Shown: positions 45,375 through 56,779 of the stretch, in pieces
Position numbering within the stretch: position 1 is the stretch's first letter
Layout: each line of letters opens with the position of its first letter
Source: Planococcus sp. CPCC 101016
GTDB taxonomy: Bacteria > Bacillota > Bacilli > Bacillales_A > Planococcaceae
DNA: 64,000 nucleotides
NCBI RefSeq assembly: GCF_007859295.1
Contig: NZ_VOHB01000007.1
Coordinates: 22,890-86,889, forward strand
Reading direction: 5' to 3'
The notes under the pieces: generated by a model
Databases searched by the model: none
Told to the model about the DNA's origin: nothing
What the model saw: the letters and a program-made list of their open reading frames with translations, nothing else
Translations under genes and position numbers: made by a program

Positions 45375-45426
45375 AAAACAAGCGCATAATCAAGTACGCT
45401 ACGATGGAAACTCTAGACGTTTAACT

Positions 45427-45461
45427 AAAAAAAAAACGCGCACCTATAGGTGTGCGTTTTC
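45427..45461. terminator. bidirectional terminator between yfhJ and yfhP
   Basis: AAAACGCGCACCTA/TAGGTGTGCGTTTT (one G-U pair) with A- and T-runs. Confidence 0.9.
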
Positions 45462-46441
45462 TAATTATGACTGAAATCCAGTTTTTTCCTTAGCTTATCT
45501 TCGCTAAAAATCCAACCCGTATAGGAATTAATGATTTTGCATTCTTTATCCAAATGGGCAACAGCCACAAACGGGTAATAATCATTGCTTCGGTAACGTA
45601 GATCAATCAGCCGTACTTCAAAGATATCGCCATATTTGTTGATTTCCCAACGATATAATGGAGAAAATGAAATGAAAGCTGAGATATTTTTATCTTTCAT
45701 TGCCGCTTGAATCAGGTTGTTTTCAGGCATCTCTTTTTTCATGAATTTATCATAAATGTTGATGGTTCGACCGTATGCCCGTCCAACGTAGTGGTGCTGG
45801 TTTGTATCGGCAGCGACACGCCAGTGGAAAAAGCGCATGGTCGGTGCTACAAACACTTCAGTGGTACCAGGTATTGTATTGCGGACTGCGTGTATGATGG
45901 CTGCCTGTACTGCGAATCTTGCGATGTAATAGAATAACATGACAACATACAAAATGCTGATGGTCCAAACCGGATCAGCCCCGAATGCCCAGATCATCAA
46001 GGCCAGTACATGAGCACCAAAGATGATCGGATCGAACGTATTGATGACGCCAAGTGCGATCCAGCGGTTGGAAAATGGCCTGAGAGCCTGCGTACCATAC
46101 GAATTGAAGATGTCGACAAATACGTGCATAAAGACCGCAAGGAAGGTCCACAGCCACAGATGGAGTAAATTGGCTTCGGGAAAAATAAAAGATAGCGCTC
46201 CAGCTATTAACAACGGCCAAAGCAACACCGCAGGAATCGAATGTGTAGCCCCACGGTGGTGTCGGATATAAACCGCATTGTCACGGAGTTTCAATACAGT
46301 ATCAACGTCGGGTGCCAATGAACCGATAATAACACCAGAGACGACAGCGGTCATGGTGGCGGGATGGCTGGCGACGGCCGGATCGGCCATTGCGATGCCG
46401 CCGAGGGCAATGCCCATGACAATATGAGTTCCTGTATCCAT
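45461..46441 (-). CDS. yfhP: YfhP-type membrane metal-dependent hydrolase (DUF457/YdjM family)
   Basis: 326-residue protein. N-terminal membrane region with the YdjM-family metal motif: MDTGTHIVMGIALGG, GSLAPDVDTVLKLRDN, HHRGATHSIPAVLLWPLL and HVFVDIFNSYGTQALRPFSNRW (His and Asp residues conserved). The C-terminal about 100 residues are soluble. B. subtilis YfhP is a regulator affecting yfhQ/fabL expression; here too it is divergent from mutY. ATG 46441 with AAGGGGATGAGG upstream. Confidence 0.88.
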   Translation of the reverse strand: MDTGTHIVMGIALGGIAMADPAVASHPATMTAVVSGVIIGSLAPDVDTVLKLRDNAVYIRHHRGATHSIPAVLLWPLLIAGALSFIFPEANLLHLWLWTFLAVFMHVFVDIFNSYGTQALRPFSNRWIALGVINTFDPIIFGAHVLALMIWAFGADPVWTISILYVVMLFYYIARFAVQAAIIHAVRNTIPGTTEVFVAPTMRFFHWRVAADTNQHHYVGRAYGRTINIYDKFMKKEMPENNLIQAAMKDKNISAFISFSPLYRWEINKYGDIFEVRLIDLRYRSNDYYPFVAVAHLDKECKIINSYTGWIFSEDKLRKKLDFSHN

Positions 46442-46573
46442 TGCCTCATCCCCTTTCTAAAGAAGTTAAATTTGTAGGGGAAACGAAAAGTTTTGGTAAA
46501 ATAAACTTACTCCCTGCTTACATATATACCCGAAATAGCATGGGAATAATCAAGTTGAACGGAGGCAATCCCC

Positions 46574-48387
<1,814 letters not shown>

Positions 48388-48432
48388 TCCTTTGGTCCTT
48401 CCGCCTTATTGCTGTATGTTTTCAGAATTGAT

Positions 48433-48441
48433 TGATATAAT
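48433..48441 (+). promoter_or_regulatory. extended -10 promoter of ntdP
   Basis: TGATATAAT: TGn plus TATAAT, 50 bp before the ATG. Confidence 0.5.
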
Positions 48442-48490
48442 ACTGAAATAGCAGATAAACAAAGGCTTAGACAAGAAGGTGGGATGGTAC

Positions 48491-49036
48491 ATGGCGATTC
48501 CTGCGGAGGGTGAAACTATCCAAATCCACAGTTATAAACACAACGGCCGAATCCACCGTGTCTGGCAGGAAACAACTGTACTGAAAGGTACAAATAATAT
48601 TGTAATTGGTGCAAATGAACGGACGCTGGTGACAGAATCCGATGGCCGAACCTGGTTGACGCGCGAACCGTCAATCTGTTATTTTCACGCAGAGCATTGG
48701 TTCAACATCATCTGTATGCTCCGAGACGACGGTGTTTATTATTATTGCAATGTCAGTTCTCCATTCGTCTATAATAATGGCTCGTTGAAGTACATCGATT
48801 ATGACTTGGATGTAAAAGTGTTTCCAGACATGTCTTACACGCTGTTGGATGAAGACGAATATGAAGACCATAAGCGGCAAATGGGTTATCCTGAAGTGAT
48901 TGATCAAATTCTTCACCGGAATGTGGAGAAATTGATTGGCTGGATTAAACAGCGCAGAGGGCCATTTGCCCAGGACTTTATCGAAGTATGGACGAACCGC
49001 TATGAATTTCATAGACTGAACCGGATTCGTGATTAA
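48491..49036 (+). CDS. ntdP: nucleoside tri-/diphosphate phosphatase NtdP (YgaC, DUF402)
   Basis: 181-residue phosphatase of the DUF402/FomD-like family. Metal-binding region: [45 protein letters not shown], in which Asn, Asp and Glu ligands are conserved. B. subtilis and staphylococcal homologues hydrolyse NTPs and NDPs. The start is ATG 48491 with AAGGTGGGA 7 bp upstream. Between fabL and ygaD as in B. subtilis, although sspE and ygaB found there are absent here. Confidence 0.92.
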   Translation: MAIPAEGETIQIHSYKHNGRIHRVWQETTVLKGTNNIVIGANERTLVTESDGRTWLTREPSICYFHAEHWFNIICMLRDDGVYYYCNVSSPFVYNNGSLKYIDYDLDVKVFPDMSYTLLDEDEYEDHKRQMGYPEVIDQILHRNVEKLIGWIKQRRGPFAQDFIEVWTNRYEFHRLNRIRD

Positions 49037-49040
49037 AATG

Positions 49041-49068
49041 AAAACCTGTTGCTTGCCAACAGGTTTTT
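49041..49068 (+). terminator. terminator of ntdP
   Basis: AAAACCTGTTG/CAACAGGTTTT with loop GCTTGC. Confidence 0.9.
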
Positions 49069-49095
49069 CGTTTTGAATAGAATGGAGTGAAAGTT

Positions 49096-50841
49096 TTGAG
49101 CAGTATGAAACGCTATATGCAATTTGTCAAACCGTATTATTGGCAGATTGCGCTGACAATCGTCATCGGGGTATTCAAATTCGCAATTCCGCTTTTTATT
49201 CCGTTGCTGATTAAGATCGTCATTGATGACATTATCGGAGCAGATGCCCTGTCAAATGCAGAAAAACTGGAGCAATTGTATCTCTGGCTCGGAGGAACCG
49301 CAATCGTTTTCTTCCTATTGCGTCCGCCGATTGAATATTACCGTCAGTATTACGCGCAATATGTCAGCAACAAAATTCTTTATGACATCCGCGGCTTTCT
49401 TTACGGTCATCTGCAGCGCTTGAGTTTGCGCTATTACGCCAATACACGGGCTGGAGAAATCATTTCGCGGATCATCAACGATGTGGAACAGACCAAAAAC
49501 TTTGTCATGATCGGCTTGATGAACGTCTGGCTTGATCTGGCGACGATACTCATCGCAATCGTCATCATGCTGACAATGGATGTGTCCTTGACCATTGTTG
49601 CCTTGTTGGCGTTTCCGTTCTATGCATTCAGCGTCAAATATTTCTTTGGCAGACTGCGCGACCTGACACGTGAACGCTCGCAGGCATTGGCCAATGTCCA
49701 AAGCTATTTGCACGAACGCGTGCAAGGAATAAGCATCATCAAAAGCTTTGCGCTTGAAAAGCATGAACAGAAAATTTTCAACGATACCAATGATCAGTTT
49801 CTGGAAAAGGCTATAGACCATACCAAATGGAACGCCAAAGCATTTGCAGTAGTGAATACCATTACAGACGTTGCTCCGCTGCTGGTAATCGGTTATGCCG
49901 GTTACCAAGTCATACAAGGGAATTTAACGCTCGGTACGATGGTGGCATTTATCGCATATATTGAACGTCTCTACAACCCGCTGCGTCGTTTGGTCAATTC
50001 TTCGACGACTCTCGTGCAGTCTTTGGCTTCCATGGACCGTGTGTTTGAGTTGATTGATGAAGATTATGACGTAACAGATAAGGAAAAAGCACATGACTTG
50101 AAGGTTGTGGACGGCAAATTGGAATTCCGTGACGTCTCTTTCCATTACAATGATGGTGGGACGGAAGTGCTATCGGATTTAAACTTTACTGTGAAACCGG
50201 GAGAAACTGTTGCTTTTGTCGGAATGAGCGGAGGCGGAAAATCAACCATCGTTTCATTGATTCCGCGTTTTTATGACGTCACCAGCGGCGGCATCTTTAT
50301 GGACGATCACGACTTGCGCGATGTAACGACTCATACATTACGCGACCAGATCGGTTTAGTCCTGCAGGATTCCATTCTCTTCAGTGATTCAGTGAAAGCC
50401 AATATTCTAATGGGGAAACCAGGAGCGACGGATGAGGAAGTGATTGCGGCGGCAAAAGCAGCCAATGCACACGAATTTATTTCTCAGCTGCCTGAAGGGT
50501 ATGAAACGAAAGTCGGAGAACGTGGTGTGAAGTTATCCGGTGGCCAGAAACAGCGGGTAGCAATTGCGCGGGTATTTTTGAAGAATCCACCAATTCTTAT
50601 TCTGGATGAAGCGACTTCTGCTCTTGATCTCGAGAGCGAAGCGCTGATTCAGGATTCGTTGGAACGTTTGGCGCATGATCGAACGACTCTTATCGTAGCG
50701 CATCGCCTTTCAACTATTACCCATGCAGATCAGATACTTGTAATTGACCACGGCAAGCTTTCTGAAAGTGGAACACATAGTGAACTGATGAAACAGCAAG
50801 GTGTCTATTATAATCTGTTCCAAGTCCAACATTTTAATTGA
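49096..50841 (+). CDS. ygaD: ABC exporter, fused membrane and ATPase domains (YgaD-like)
   Basis: 581-residue half-transporter. Six-helix membrane domain (about 1-320; [22 protein letters not shown] at the start, [18 protein letters not shown] region), then the ATPase: Walker [11 protein letters not shown]-loop [11 protein letters not shown], signature [13 protein letters not shown], Walker [14 protein letters not shown]-loop IVAHRLST. The start is TTG 49096, 8 bp after GGAG; GTG 49087 overlaps that site and ATG 49105 is later. Length and position match YgaD. Substrate unknown (lipid or drug export in related proteins). Confidence 0.93.
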   Translation: MSSMKRYMQFVKPYYWQIALTIVIGVFKFAIPLFIPLLIKIVIDDIIGADALSNAEKLEQLYLWLGGTAIVFFLLRPPIEYYRQYYAQYVSNKILYDIRGFLYGHLQRLSLRYYANTRAGEIISRIINDVEQTKNFVMIGLMNVWLDLATILIAIVIMLTMDVSLTIVALLAFPFYAFSVKYFFGRLRDLTRERSQALANVQSYLHERVQGISIIKSFALEKHEQKIFNDTNDQFLEKAIDHTKWNAKAFAVVNTITDVAPLLVIGYAGYQVIQGNLTLGTMVAFIAYIERLYNPLRRLVNSSTTLVQSLASMDRVFELIDEDYDVTDKEKAHDLKVVDGKLEFRDVSFHYNDGGTEVLSDLNFTVKPGETVAFVGMSGGGKSTIVSLIPRFYDVTSGGIFMDDHDLRDVTTHTLRDQIGLVLQDSILFSDSVKANILMGKPGATDEEVIAAAKAANAHEFISQLPEGYETKVGERGVKLSGGQKQRVAIARVFLKNPPILILDEATSALDLESEALIQDSLERLAHDRTTLIVAHRLSTITHADQILVIDHGKLSESGTHSELMKQQGVYYNLFQVQHFN

Positions 50842-50846
50842 TATTA

Positions 50847-50880
50847 TTAAGAGCCTCTAATATTTTAGAGGCTCTTTTTC
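50847..50880 (+). terminator. terminator of ygaD
   Basis: AAGAGCCTCTAA/TTAGAGGCTCTT with loop TATT and T-run. Confidence 0.93.
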
Positions 50881-50916
50881 TATGGCCGCAACTTCCAGCA
50901 AATTCAAAAAGAGATA

Positions 50917-50944
50917 TTGCATTAATAATAATATTACGTATAAT
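50917..50944 (+). promoter_or_regulatory. promoter of the peptide ABC importer operon
   Basis: -35 TTGCAT (50917-50922), a 16-bp spacer, and -10 TATAAT (50939-50944), 53 bp before the first gene. Confidence 0.65.
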
Positions 50945-50996
50945 TAAAAGAAGGAGAATGTTCTGAATCATTTTTTTGTGCAAAAGGGGGAGCATC

Positions 50997-52016
50997 ATGA
51001 ATGAACGCAAAACCATCTTAGATGTTAAAGGTTTGAAAACATCCTTTTTCACAGATGACGGGGAAATACCAGCGGTAGATAATGTAGATTTTCACATACG
51101 GGAAGGCGAAGTGCTTGGCATTGTCGGTGAATCCGGCTGCGGTAAAAGTGTCACTTCCCTGTCCATAATGGGGTTGGTACCAAGTCCTCCAGGAAAAATT
51201 ACTGGTGGAGAAATTTTATTTCAGGATAAAGATTTAACAAAATTATCCGAGAAAAAAATGAGGGATATCAGAGGCAATGATATTGCAATGATTTTCCAGG
51301 AACCGATGACTTCGTTAAATCCGTTGTTTACAATTGGTGATCAACTTCGCGAAGCGATTAAGATACACAAACGGAATTGGTCCAAAAAACAGATTCAGGA
51401 ACGCGCCATCGAAATGATGAAGCTGGTGGGCTTGCCACGGCCGGAAGGGTTGATGAAGGAGTATCCGCACCAATTATCAGGAGGAATGCGTCAGCGGGTC
51501 ATGATTGCTATGGCACTGTTGTGCGATCCGAAAGTCTTAATAGCCGATGAACCGACCACAGCACTGGATGTAACCATACAGGCTCAAATTCTGAAATTGA
51601 TAAAAAATCTCAATGAGCGGCTGAATACTGCAGTGCTATTGATTACCCATGATTTGGGAGTAGTAGCTGAAACTTGCGAACGGGTTGTTGTGATGTACGC
51701 AGGAAAAGTGGTCGAAGAAGGGCCGGTCCATACGATTTTCAATGATCCGCAACATCCGTACACAAGAGGATTGCTGGAATCGGTTCCAGACATGCGTTTC
51801 AAGAAAGAGCGTCTCTATTCAATTCCAGGAAATGTACCAAAACCAGGCACTATTAAAACCGGATGCAAATTCGCAGCACGCTGTGAGTTTGCTTTCGACC
51901 GCTGCATCGGAGAAACACCGGAACTGTACCAAACGGCGGACAATCACCAGACCCGCTGTTTCCTATTTGATCCGAAGGAGGTACAGTCTCATGACAGAAC
52001 CGTTGTTAAAAGTTGA
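50997..52016 (+). CDS. oligopeptide/dipeptide ABC importer ATPase (OppD/DppD type)
   Basis: 339-residue ATPase of a peptide-uptake transporter. Walker [12 protein letters not shown]-loop MIFQEPMTSLNP, signature QLSGGMRQRVMIAMAL, Walker B LIADEPTTALD, H-loop LITHDLGVV. The C-terminal oligopeptide-specific region GCKFAARCEFAFDRC carries cysteines that bind an Fe-S cluster in some homologues. The start is ATG 50997 behind GGGGGAG. First gene of the five-gene operon. Overlaps the next gene by 26 bp. Confidence 0.95.
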   Translation: MNERKTILDVKGLKTSFFTDDGEIPAVDNVDFHIREGEVLGIVGESGCGKSVTSLSIMGLVPSPPGKITGGEILFQDKDLTKLSEKKMRDIRGNDIAMIFQEPMTSLNPLFTIGDQLREAIKIHKRNWSKKQIQERAIEMMKLVGLPRPEGLMKEYPHQLSGGMRQRVMIAMALLCDPKVLIADEPTTALDVTIQAQILKLIKNLNERLNTAVLLITHDLGVVAETCERVVVMYAGKVVEEGPVHTIFNDPQHPYTRGLLESVPDMRFKKERLYSIPGNVPKPGTIKTGCKFAARCEFAFDRCIGETPELYQTADNHQTRCFLFDPKEVQSHDRTVVKS

Positions 52017-52974
52017 AGGGCTGAAAAAATATTTTCCCATTAAATCAGGTATTTTAGGGAAGGTCAGCAATCACGTCAAAGCAGTCGACGATGTGTCATT
52101 TACTGTTCAGGAAGGTGAAACGCTCGGAATTGTAGGAGAATCCGGATGTGGAAAATCCACTACAGGACGTATGCTCATGCGTCTTTTGGAGCCGACAGAA
52201 GGAACCGTTACATTTGATGGCCAGGAATTGACCAGCCTGTCGAATAACGATATGCGAAAAGCGCGCCGTGATATTCAAATGGTCTTTCAAGATCCCTATG
52301 CTTCATTGAATCCGCGTCATACGATCGAAAAGATTTTAATGGAACCGCTTAACGTCCATGAAATTGGCGATCCGAAAGAGCGTAAAAAGAAAGTGCATGA
52401 GTTTTTGGAGATTGTCGGGTTGAGCAGCTATCATGCCAAACGCTACCCACATCAATTCAGCGGCGGGCAGCGACAGCGCATCGGCATTGCACGTGCTTTG
52501 ATGACAAATCCGAAACTGATTATTGCAGACGAACCCGTATCGGCACTCGATGTATCAATCCAGGCGCAGGTATTGAATCTGATGCAGGATCTTCAACGAG
52601 ATCTAAAGCTGACTTATATTTTCATTGCCCATGATTTAGGAGTCGTGCGCCACATCAGCGACCGCGTGGGCGTCATGTATCTTGGTCAAATGGCTGAACT
52701 TGCCAACACGGAAGATTTATATGAAAAACCGCTGCACCCATACACGCAGGCGCTATTGGCCGCGGTACCAGTGCCGGATCCGGAATTTGTCCGGGAAGAA
52801 GTTGTCATTTCGGGAGATGTACCAAGCCCTGCAAATCCACCGAGCGGCTGCAGGTTCCATACGCGCTGTCCGTTTAAAATGGATATTTGCTCTAAAGCCG
52901 TACCGATTTTTGCAGAGGTTGAGAAAGGTCATTCTGTAGCCTGTCATCTTTACGAAGAGTCCAGGCCGCAATGA
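51991..52974 (+). CDS. oligopeptide/dipeptide ABC importer ATPase (OppF/DppF type)
   Basis: 327-residue partner ATPase. Walker [28 protein letters not shown], signature [16 protein letters not shown], Walker [16 protein letters not shown]-loop [11 protein letters not shown], and the C-terminal cysteine region [16 protein letters not shown] choose ATG 51991 (AAGGAGG 9 bp upstream), which gives the family-typical [16 protein letters not shown] start; the longer open frame from 51742 lies inside the previous gene. Confidence 0.95.
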   Translation: MTEPLLKVEGLKKYFPIKSGILGKVSNHVKAVDDVSFTVQEGETLGIVGESGCGKSTTGRMLMRLLEPTEGTVTFDGQELTSLSNNDMRKARRDIQMVFQDPYASLNPRHTIEKILMEPLNVHEIGDPKERKKKVHEFLEIVGLSSYHAKRYPHQFSGGQRQRIGIARALMTNPKLIIADEPVSALDVSIQAQVLNLMQDLQRDLKLTYIFIAHDLGVVRHISDRVGVMYLGQMAELANTEDLYEKPLHPYTQALLAAVPVPDPEFVREEVVISGDVPSPANPPSGCRFHTRCPFKMDICSKAVPIFAEVEKGHSVACHLYEESRPQ

Positions 52975-53003
52975 TAATAAATAGAAAAAACGGAGGGGTT
53001 AAA

Positions 53004-54626
53004 GTGGGGAAGAAAAAATTCTTATCGTGGGCATTTCTGCTGCTTTTATTAGTATCGACAGCTCTTTATGGCTGCAGTTCTGATAATGCATCAGAAAACA
53101 GCGAAGGCGAAAGTGGAAGCGAAGGGGATTCCGCTGAACAAAAAGTATTGATCTTTGGACGTGGAGGCGACTCGGTTTCACTTGATCCAATTACAGTCAC
53201 AGATGGAGAATCTTTTAAAGTCACTAAGAACGTATTTGATACATTAGTGAATTTTGGTGAACAGGATACAGAAATCGAACCAGCATTGGCTTCTGAATGG
53301 ACAGCTTCTGACGATGGACTTACGTATACCTTGACATTAGAAGAAGGCGTTAAATTCCATGATGATACGGATTTCAACGCAGAGGCAGTAGTGAAGAACT
53401 TTGAGCGTTGGGCAGCCGGTGACGGAGAGCAATACCCATATTACGGTTCAATGTTCGGTGGATACGGCGATGAAGAAGGGCACGTTATCGAATCTGTTGA
53501 AGCAACAGGCGATTACGAAGTTACCTTCACATTAAAACGTCCACAGGCACCATTCCTTAAAAACTTGGCAATGAGTCCATTTGCGATTGCCTCGCCAACT
53601 GCATTTGAATCAGCGGGAGACGCTTTTGGCGACAACCCAGTTGGAACTGGCCCATTCAAATTTGTTGAATGGAAACGCAACGATACAATCACAATCGAGA
53701 AATTCGAAGATTATTGGGTAGAAGATGAGCCAAAATTGGATCAAGTCGTATTCCGTGCGATTCCAGATAACTCAGCTCGTTTAAATGCTTTACTATCGGG
53801 AGAAATTGATCTTGCAGATGGGATCACACCTTCAGATGCATCAACAATTGAAGGAGATGAAAATCTTCAATTATTTGAACGTCCATCGATGAACGTTGGT
53901 TACTTAGGTATGACAGTAACTCGCGAACCTTTCGATGATCCAAAAGTACGCCAAGCATTTAACCATGCGATTGATAAGCAAGCGCTTGTAGATGCATTTT
54001 TCGAGGGTCGTGCTGAAGTTGCTAAAAACCCAATTCCGCCGGTAATCAGCGGATATAACGACAGCATTGAAGGGTATGACTACAATCCAGAACGTGCAAA
54101 AGAATTATTGGCTGAAGCAGGATTCCCGGACGGATTTGAAATGGAACTTTACGCAATGCCAGTTCCGCGTCCATATATGCCAGATGGCCAAAAAGTGGCA
54201 GAAGCCATTCAAAAGAATTTGGCTGACGTAGGCGTAACTGCTGAAATCGTGTCATTTGAATGGGCAACATATCTTGAAAAAGCAGCAAATGGAGAAGCCG
54301 ACGCATTCCTACTTGGATGGACTGGCGATAACGGCGATGCCGATAACTTCCTTTATGCGTTGCTTGACCAAGACAATGTTGGTACAAACAATTACACGTA
54401 TTACGAAAGCCAAGAATTACACGATGTATTGATCCAGGCACAATCAGAAGTTGATGAAGATGTAAGAAACGACTTGTACATGCAGGCTCAGGAAATCATT
54501 CATGAGGATGCTCCTTGGGTTCCACTTGCACACTCTACACCGCTATTAGCTGGTGGGAACAATGTCGTTAATTTCAAAGCACACCCAACAGGTTCTGACA
54601 AATTGGCTTCAGTAGATTTAGAGTAG
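53004..54626 (+). CDS. oligopeptide/dipeptide-binding lipoprotein (SBP_bac_5 family)
   Basis: 540-residue extracellular solute-binding lipoprotein. Signal MGKKKFLSWAFLLLLLVSTALYGC with lipobox LYGC, then a Ser/Glu-rich linker (SSDNASENSEGESGSEGD). The family-5 core includes RGGDSVSLDPITVTDGES and VKFHDDTDFNAEAVVKNFERW. The start is GTG 53004 with GGAGGGG; the frame from 52971 overlaps the OppF stop and includes this site. Closest in style to dipeptide or heme/peptide binders. Acts outside the membrane, delivering peptides to the permeases downstream. Confidence 0.95.
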   Translation: MGKKKFLSWAFLLLLLVSTALYGCSSDNASENSEGESGSEGDSAEQKVLIFGRGGDSVSLDPITVTDGESFKVTKNVFDTLVNFGEQDTEIEPALASEWTASDDGLTYTLTLEEGVKFHDDTDFNAEAVVKNFERWAAGDGEQYPYYGSMFGGYGDEEGHVIESVEATGDYEVTFTLKRPQAPFLKNLAMSPFAIASPTAFESAGDAFGDNPVGTGPFKFVEWKRNDTITIEKFEDYWVEDEPKLDQVVFRAIPDNSARLNALLSGEIDLADGITPSDASTIEGDENLQLFERPSMNVGYLGMTVTREPFDDPKVRQAFNHAIDKQALVDAFFEGRAEVAKNPIPPVISGYNDSIEGYDYNPERAKELLAEAGFPDGFEMELYAMPVPRPYMPDGQKVAEAIQKNLADVGVTAEIVSFEWATYLEKAANGEADAFLLGWTGDNGDADNFLYALLDQDNVGTNNYTYYESQELHDVLIQAQSEVDEDVRNDLYMQAQEIIHEDAPWVPLAHSTPLLAGGNNVVNFKAHPTGSDKLASVDLE

Positions 54627-54635
54627 GCAATTCTA

Positions 54636-54668
54636 GGGAGGAAGTCGGGATGATTTCCTCCCTTTTTT
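54636..54668 (+). terminator. internal terminator between binding protein and permease genes
   Basis: GGGAGGAA/TTCCTCCC, loop about 11 bases, followed by six T. Such attenuators after the binding-protein gene raise its level relative to the permeases. Confidence 0.8.
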
Positions 54669-54717
54669 ATTACTGTTATACATATTGCATATTGTAAGAG
54701 ATGGAGAGGTGAAGAAG

Positions 54718-55722
54718 ATGCTTCACTATATCGGAAGGCGGCTTCTACAGTTAATCCCGGTTTTACTCGGTATGACATTTATCGTATTTATGATCATCCG
54801 CGCAATACCTGGTGATCCTGCACAAGTCATCCTAGGTCAACAAGCATCCGAAGAAGCGATAAAGGCATTACGAACAAATCTGGGGTTGGACAACCCTTGG
54901 TATATTCAGTACTTTGATTATTTAAAAGGACTGGTAACAGGAGATCTGGGAGAGTCACTTCGTACGCGAACTCCAGTGGTAGATGAAGTATGGCCGTATC
55001 TGGCTGCAACGATCGAACTTTCCTTATTTGCTATTATTATTGCAGTTGTTATCGGGATCAACGCTGGCATCATTTCAGCTTGGTTCCAGAATTCTTGGTT
55101 TGATTACTTAGCTATGATCATTGCATTGATTGGGGTATCGATGCCAATCTTCTGGCTGGGTTTGATGAATCAATGGATTTTCTCGATTGAACTGGGAATT
55201 CTTCCGACAACTGGTCGTGAAAACGTCCGTGATCCTGTAGATGTCGTCACGAATTTCTACGTTATCGATACCTTGATCGCCGGAAATTTTGATCAACTGG
55301 CGACTGTCCTGAAACATCTAGTATTGCCGGGCACGGCATTGGCGACAATTCCAATGGCAATTATTGCCAGAATGACCCGTTCGAGCATGTTGGAAGTTAT
55401 GCGGTCTGATTATGTCAGAACAGCTCGGTCTAAGGGGTTATCAATGTTTTGGGTAGTTTATAAACATGCCCTTAAAAATGCTATTATTCCAGTATTGACG
55501 ATTATCGGGCTTCAGATGGGGCTGCTTCTTGGGGGCGCTATTTTGACTGAAACCATTTTTGGCTGGCCTGGAATCGGACGTTATATCTACGAAGCAATTG
55601 GATTCCGTGATTATCCGGTTATTCAATCCGGGATACTGATCGTGGCGTTTATCTTTGTCATGATTAATCTGTTTGTGGATCTGCTTTACGGTTTAGTCGA
55701 TCCGCGTATTAAATATGATTAG
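54718..55722 (+). CDS. oligopeptide/dipeptide ABC importer permease (OppB/DppB type)
   Basis: 334-residue membrane permease with six helices. N-terminal YIGRRLLQLIPVLLGMTFIVFMIIRAIPGDPA, and the EAA loop EVMRSDYVRTARSKGLSMFWVVYKHALKNA that contacts the ATPases. The start is ATG 54718 after GAGAGGTGA. Followed by the second permease 17 bp later. Confidence 0.95.
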   Translation: MLHYIGRRLLQLIPVLLGMTFIVFMIIRAIPGDPAQVILGQQASEEAIKALRTNLGLDNPWYIQYFDYLKGLVTGDLGESLRTRTPVVDEVWPYLAATIELSLFAIIIAVVIGINAGIISAWFQNSWFDYLAMIIALIGVSMPIFWLGLMNQWIFSIELGILPTTGRENVRDPVDVVTNFYVIDTLIAGNFDQLATVLKHLVLPGTALATIPMAIIARMTRSSMLEVMRSDYVRTARSKGLSMFWVVYKHALKNAIIPVLTIIGLQMGLLLGGAILTETIFGWPGIGRYIYEAIGFRDYPVIQSGILIVAFIFVMINLFVDLLYGLVDPRIKYD

Positions 55723-55739
55723 GAAGGAGGAGAAGCACA

Positions 55740-56627
55740 TTGGCTGAAACAGCAATCAAACAAGAGGAAGCGGAAATGCAAAAAGTCGCGGGTCCTTGGA
55801 AAGAGGCATGGCGCGGTTTCCGTAAAAGCAAAGTAGCGGTTGTCGGAATGGGAATTGTCATTTTCTTCATTCTGCTAGCAATTTTTGGTCCGCTTCTTAC
55901 ACCGCAAGGCATCAATGAACAAAACTTGTCCCAACGGCTTTTGCCTCCTTCTTCTTCGAATTGGATGGGAACAGATGATTTTGGACGTGATATTTTATCG
56001 CGAATTGTATACGGCGCCCGCATTTCATTATGGGTTGGCTTTTTAGCGGTTATTGGATCGGTTGTAGTCGGCAGTATTTTAGGAATCTTGGCAGGATATT
56101 ACGGACGCTGGGTAGATACGATCATTTCCCGCATCTTTGATATCATGTTGGCATTCCCAAGTATTTTATTGGCTATTGCAGTAGTATCAGTTCTTGGACC
56201 ATCATTGCGCAACGCGCTGATCGCCATTGCAATCATCAACGTGCCAAACTTTGGGCGTTTAATCCGTTCAAAAGTATTGAGTATCAAAGAAGATGAATAC
56301 ATCATGTCTGCGAAAGCAATTGGCATGAAAGACAACCGAATTCTGGTGTCGCATATTTTGCCGAATTCCATGGCTCCGGTTATCGTTCAAGGAACTCTAG
56401 CCATCGCAACAGCAATCATCGAAGCGGCAGCTCTCGGCTTCCTCGGATTAGGAGCGCAGGCTCCGTCTCCTGAATGGGGCAAAATGTTGGCAGACTCGCG
56501 TTCGTATTTAACGAATGCGCCTTGGACCATGATTTTCCCAGGGGTTGCCATCATGCTGACGGTTCTTGGCTTTAACCTTATGGGTGACGGCTTGCGCGAT
56601 GCTTTGGATCCACGAATGAAGTCATAA
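55740..56627 (+). CDS. oligopeptide/dipeptide ABC importer permease (OppC/DppC type)
   Basis: 295-residue permease. OppC_N region FRKSKVAVVGMGIVIFFILLAIFGPLL, then GTDDFGRDILSRIVYGARISL and the EAA loop EDEYIMSAKAIGMKDNRILVSHILPN. The start is TTG 55740, directly after AAGGAGGAG. Last gene of the operon. Its TAA (56625-56627) directly abuts repeat copy E, and the terminator lies 117 bp further on. Confidence 0.95.
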   Translation: MAETAIKQEEAEMQKVAGPWKEAWRGFRKSKVAVVGMGIVIFFILLAIFGPLLTPQGINEQNLSQRLLPPSSSNWMGTDDFGRDILSRIVYGARISLWVGFLAVIGSVVVGSILGILAGYYGRWVDTIISRIFDIMLAFPSILLAIAVVSVLGPSLRNALIAIAIINVPNFGRLIRSKVLSIKEDEYIMSAKAIGMKDNRILVSHILPNSMAPVIVQGTLAIATAIIEAAALGFLGLGAQAPSPEWGKMLADSRSYLTNAPWTMIFPGVAIMLTVLGFNLMGDGLRDALDPRMKS

Positions 56628-56706
56628 GAAAAGCGCAAGCGGCATGTTTTCAGCCGCATAGCCAAGATCTTATGGCCCTAGAATCTGGGCGCTGGTGGCT
56701 GGACAA
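56628..56706 (+). repeat. 122-bp-class structured intergenic element, copy E (internal deletion)
   Basis: Starts at the base after the stop codon with GAAAAGCGCAA, skips the left half of the stem and resumes at GCGGC...GCCGC, then TCTTATGGCCCTAGAATCT and GGGCGCTGGTGGCTGGACAA. The left strands of the first four helices are missing. Confidence 0.8.
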
Positions 56707-56743
56707 CAAACAAAAAGCTAAAAAATTATACTTCTTAAACATT

Positions 56744-56779
56744 AAAAAACGTGTGGAGAATTGCTCCACACGTTTTTTT
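56744..56779. terminator. bidirectional terminator
   Basis: AAAAAACGTGTGGAG/CTCCACACGTTTTTT with loop AATTG, between the peptide importer operon and ygaE. Confidence 0.94.
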
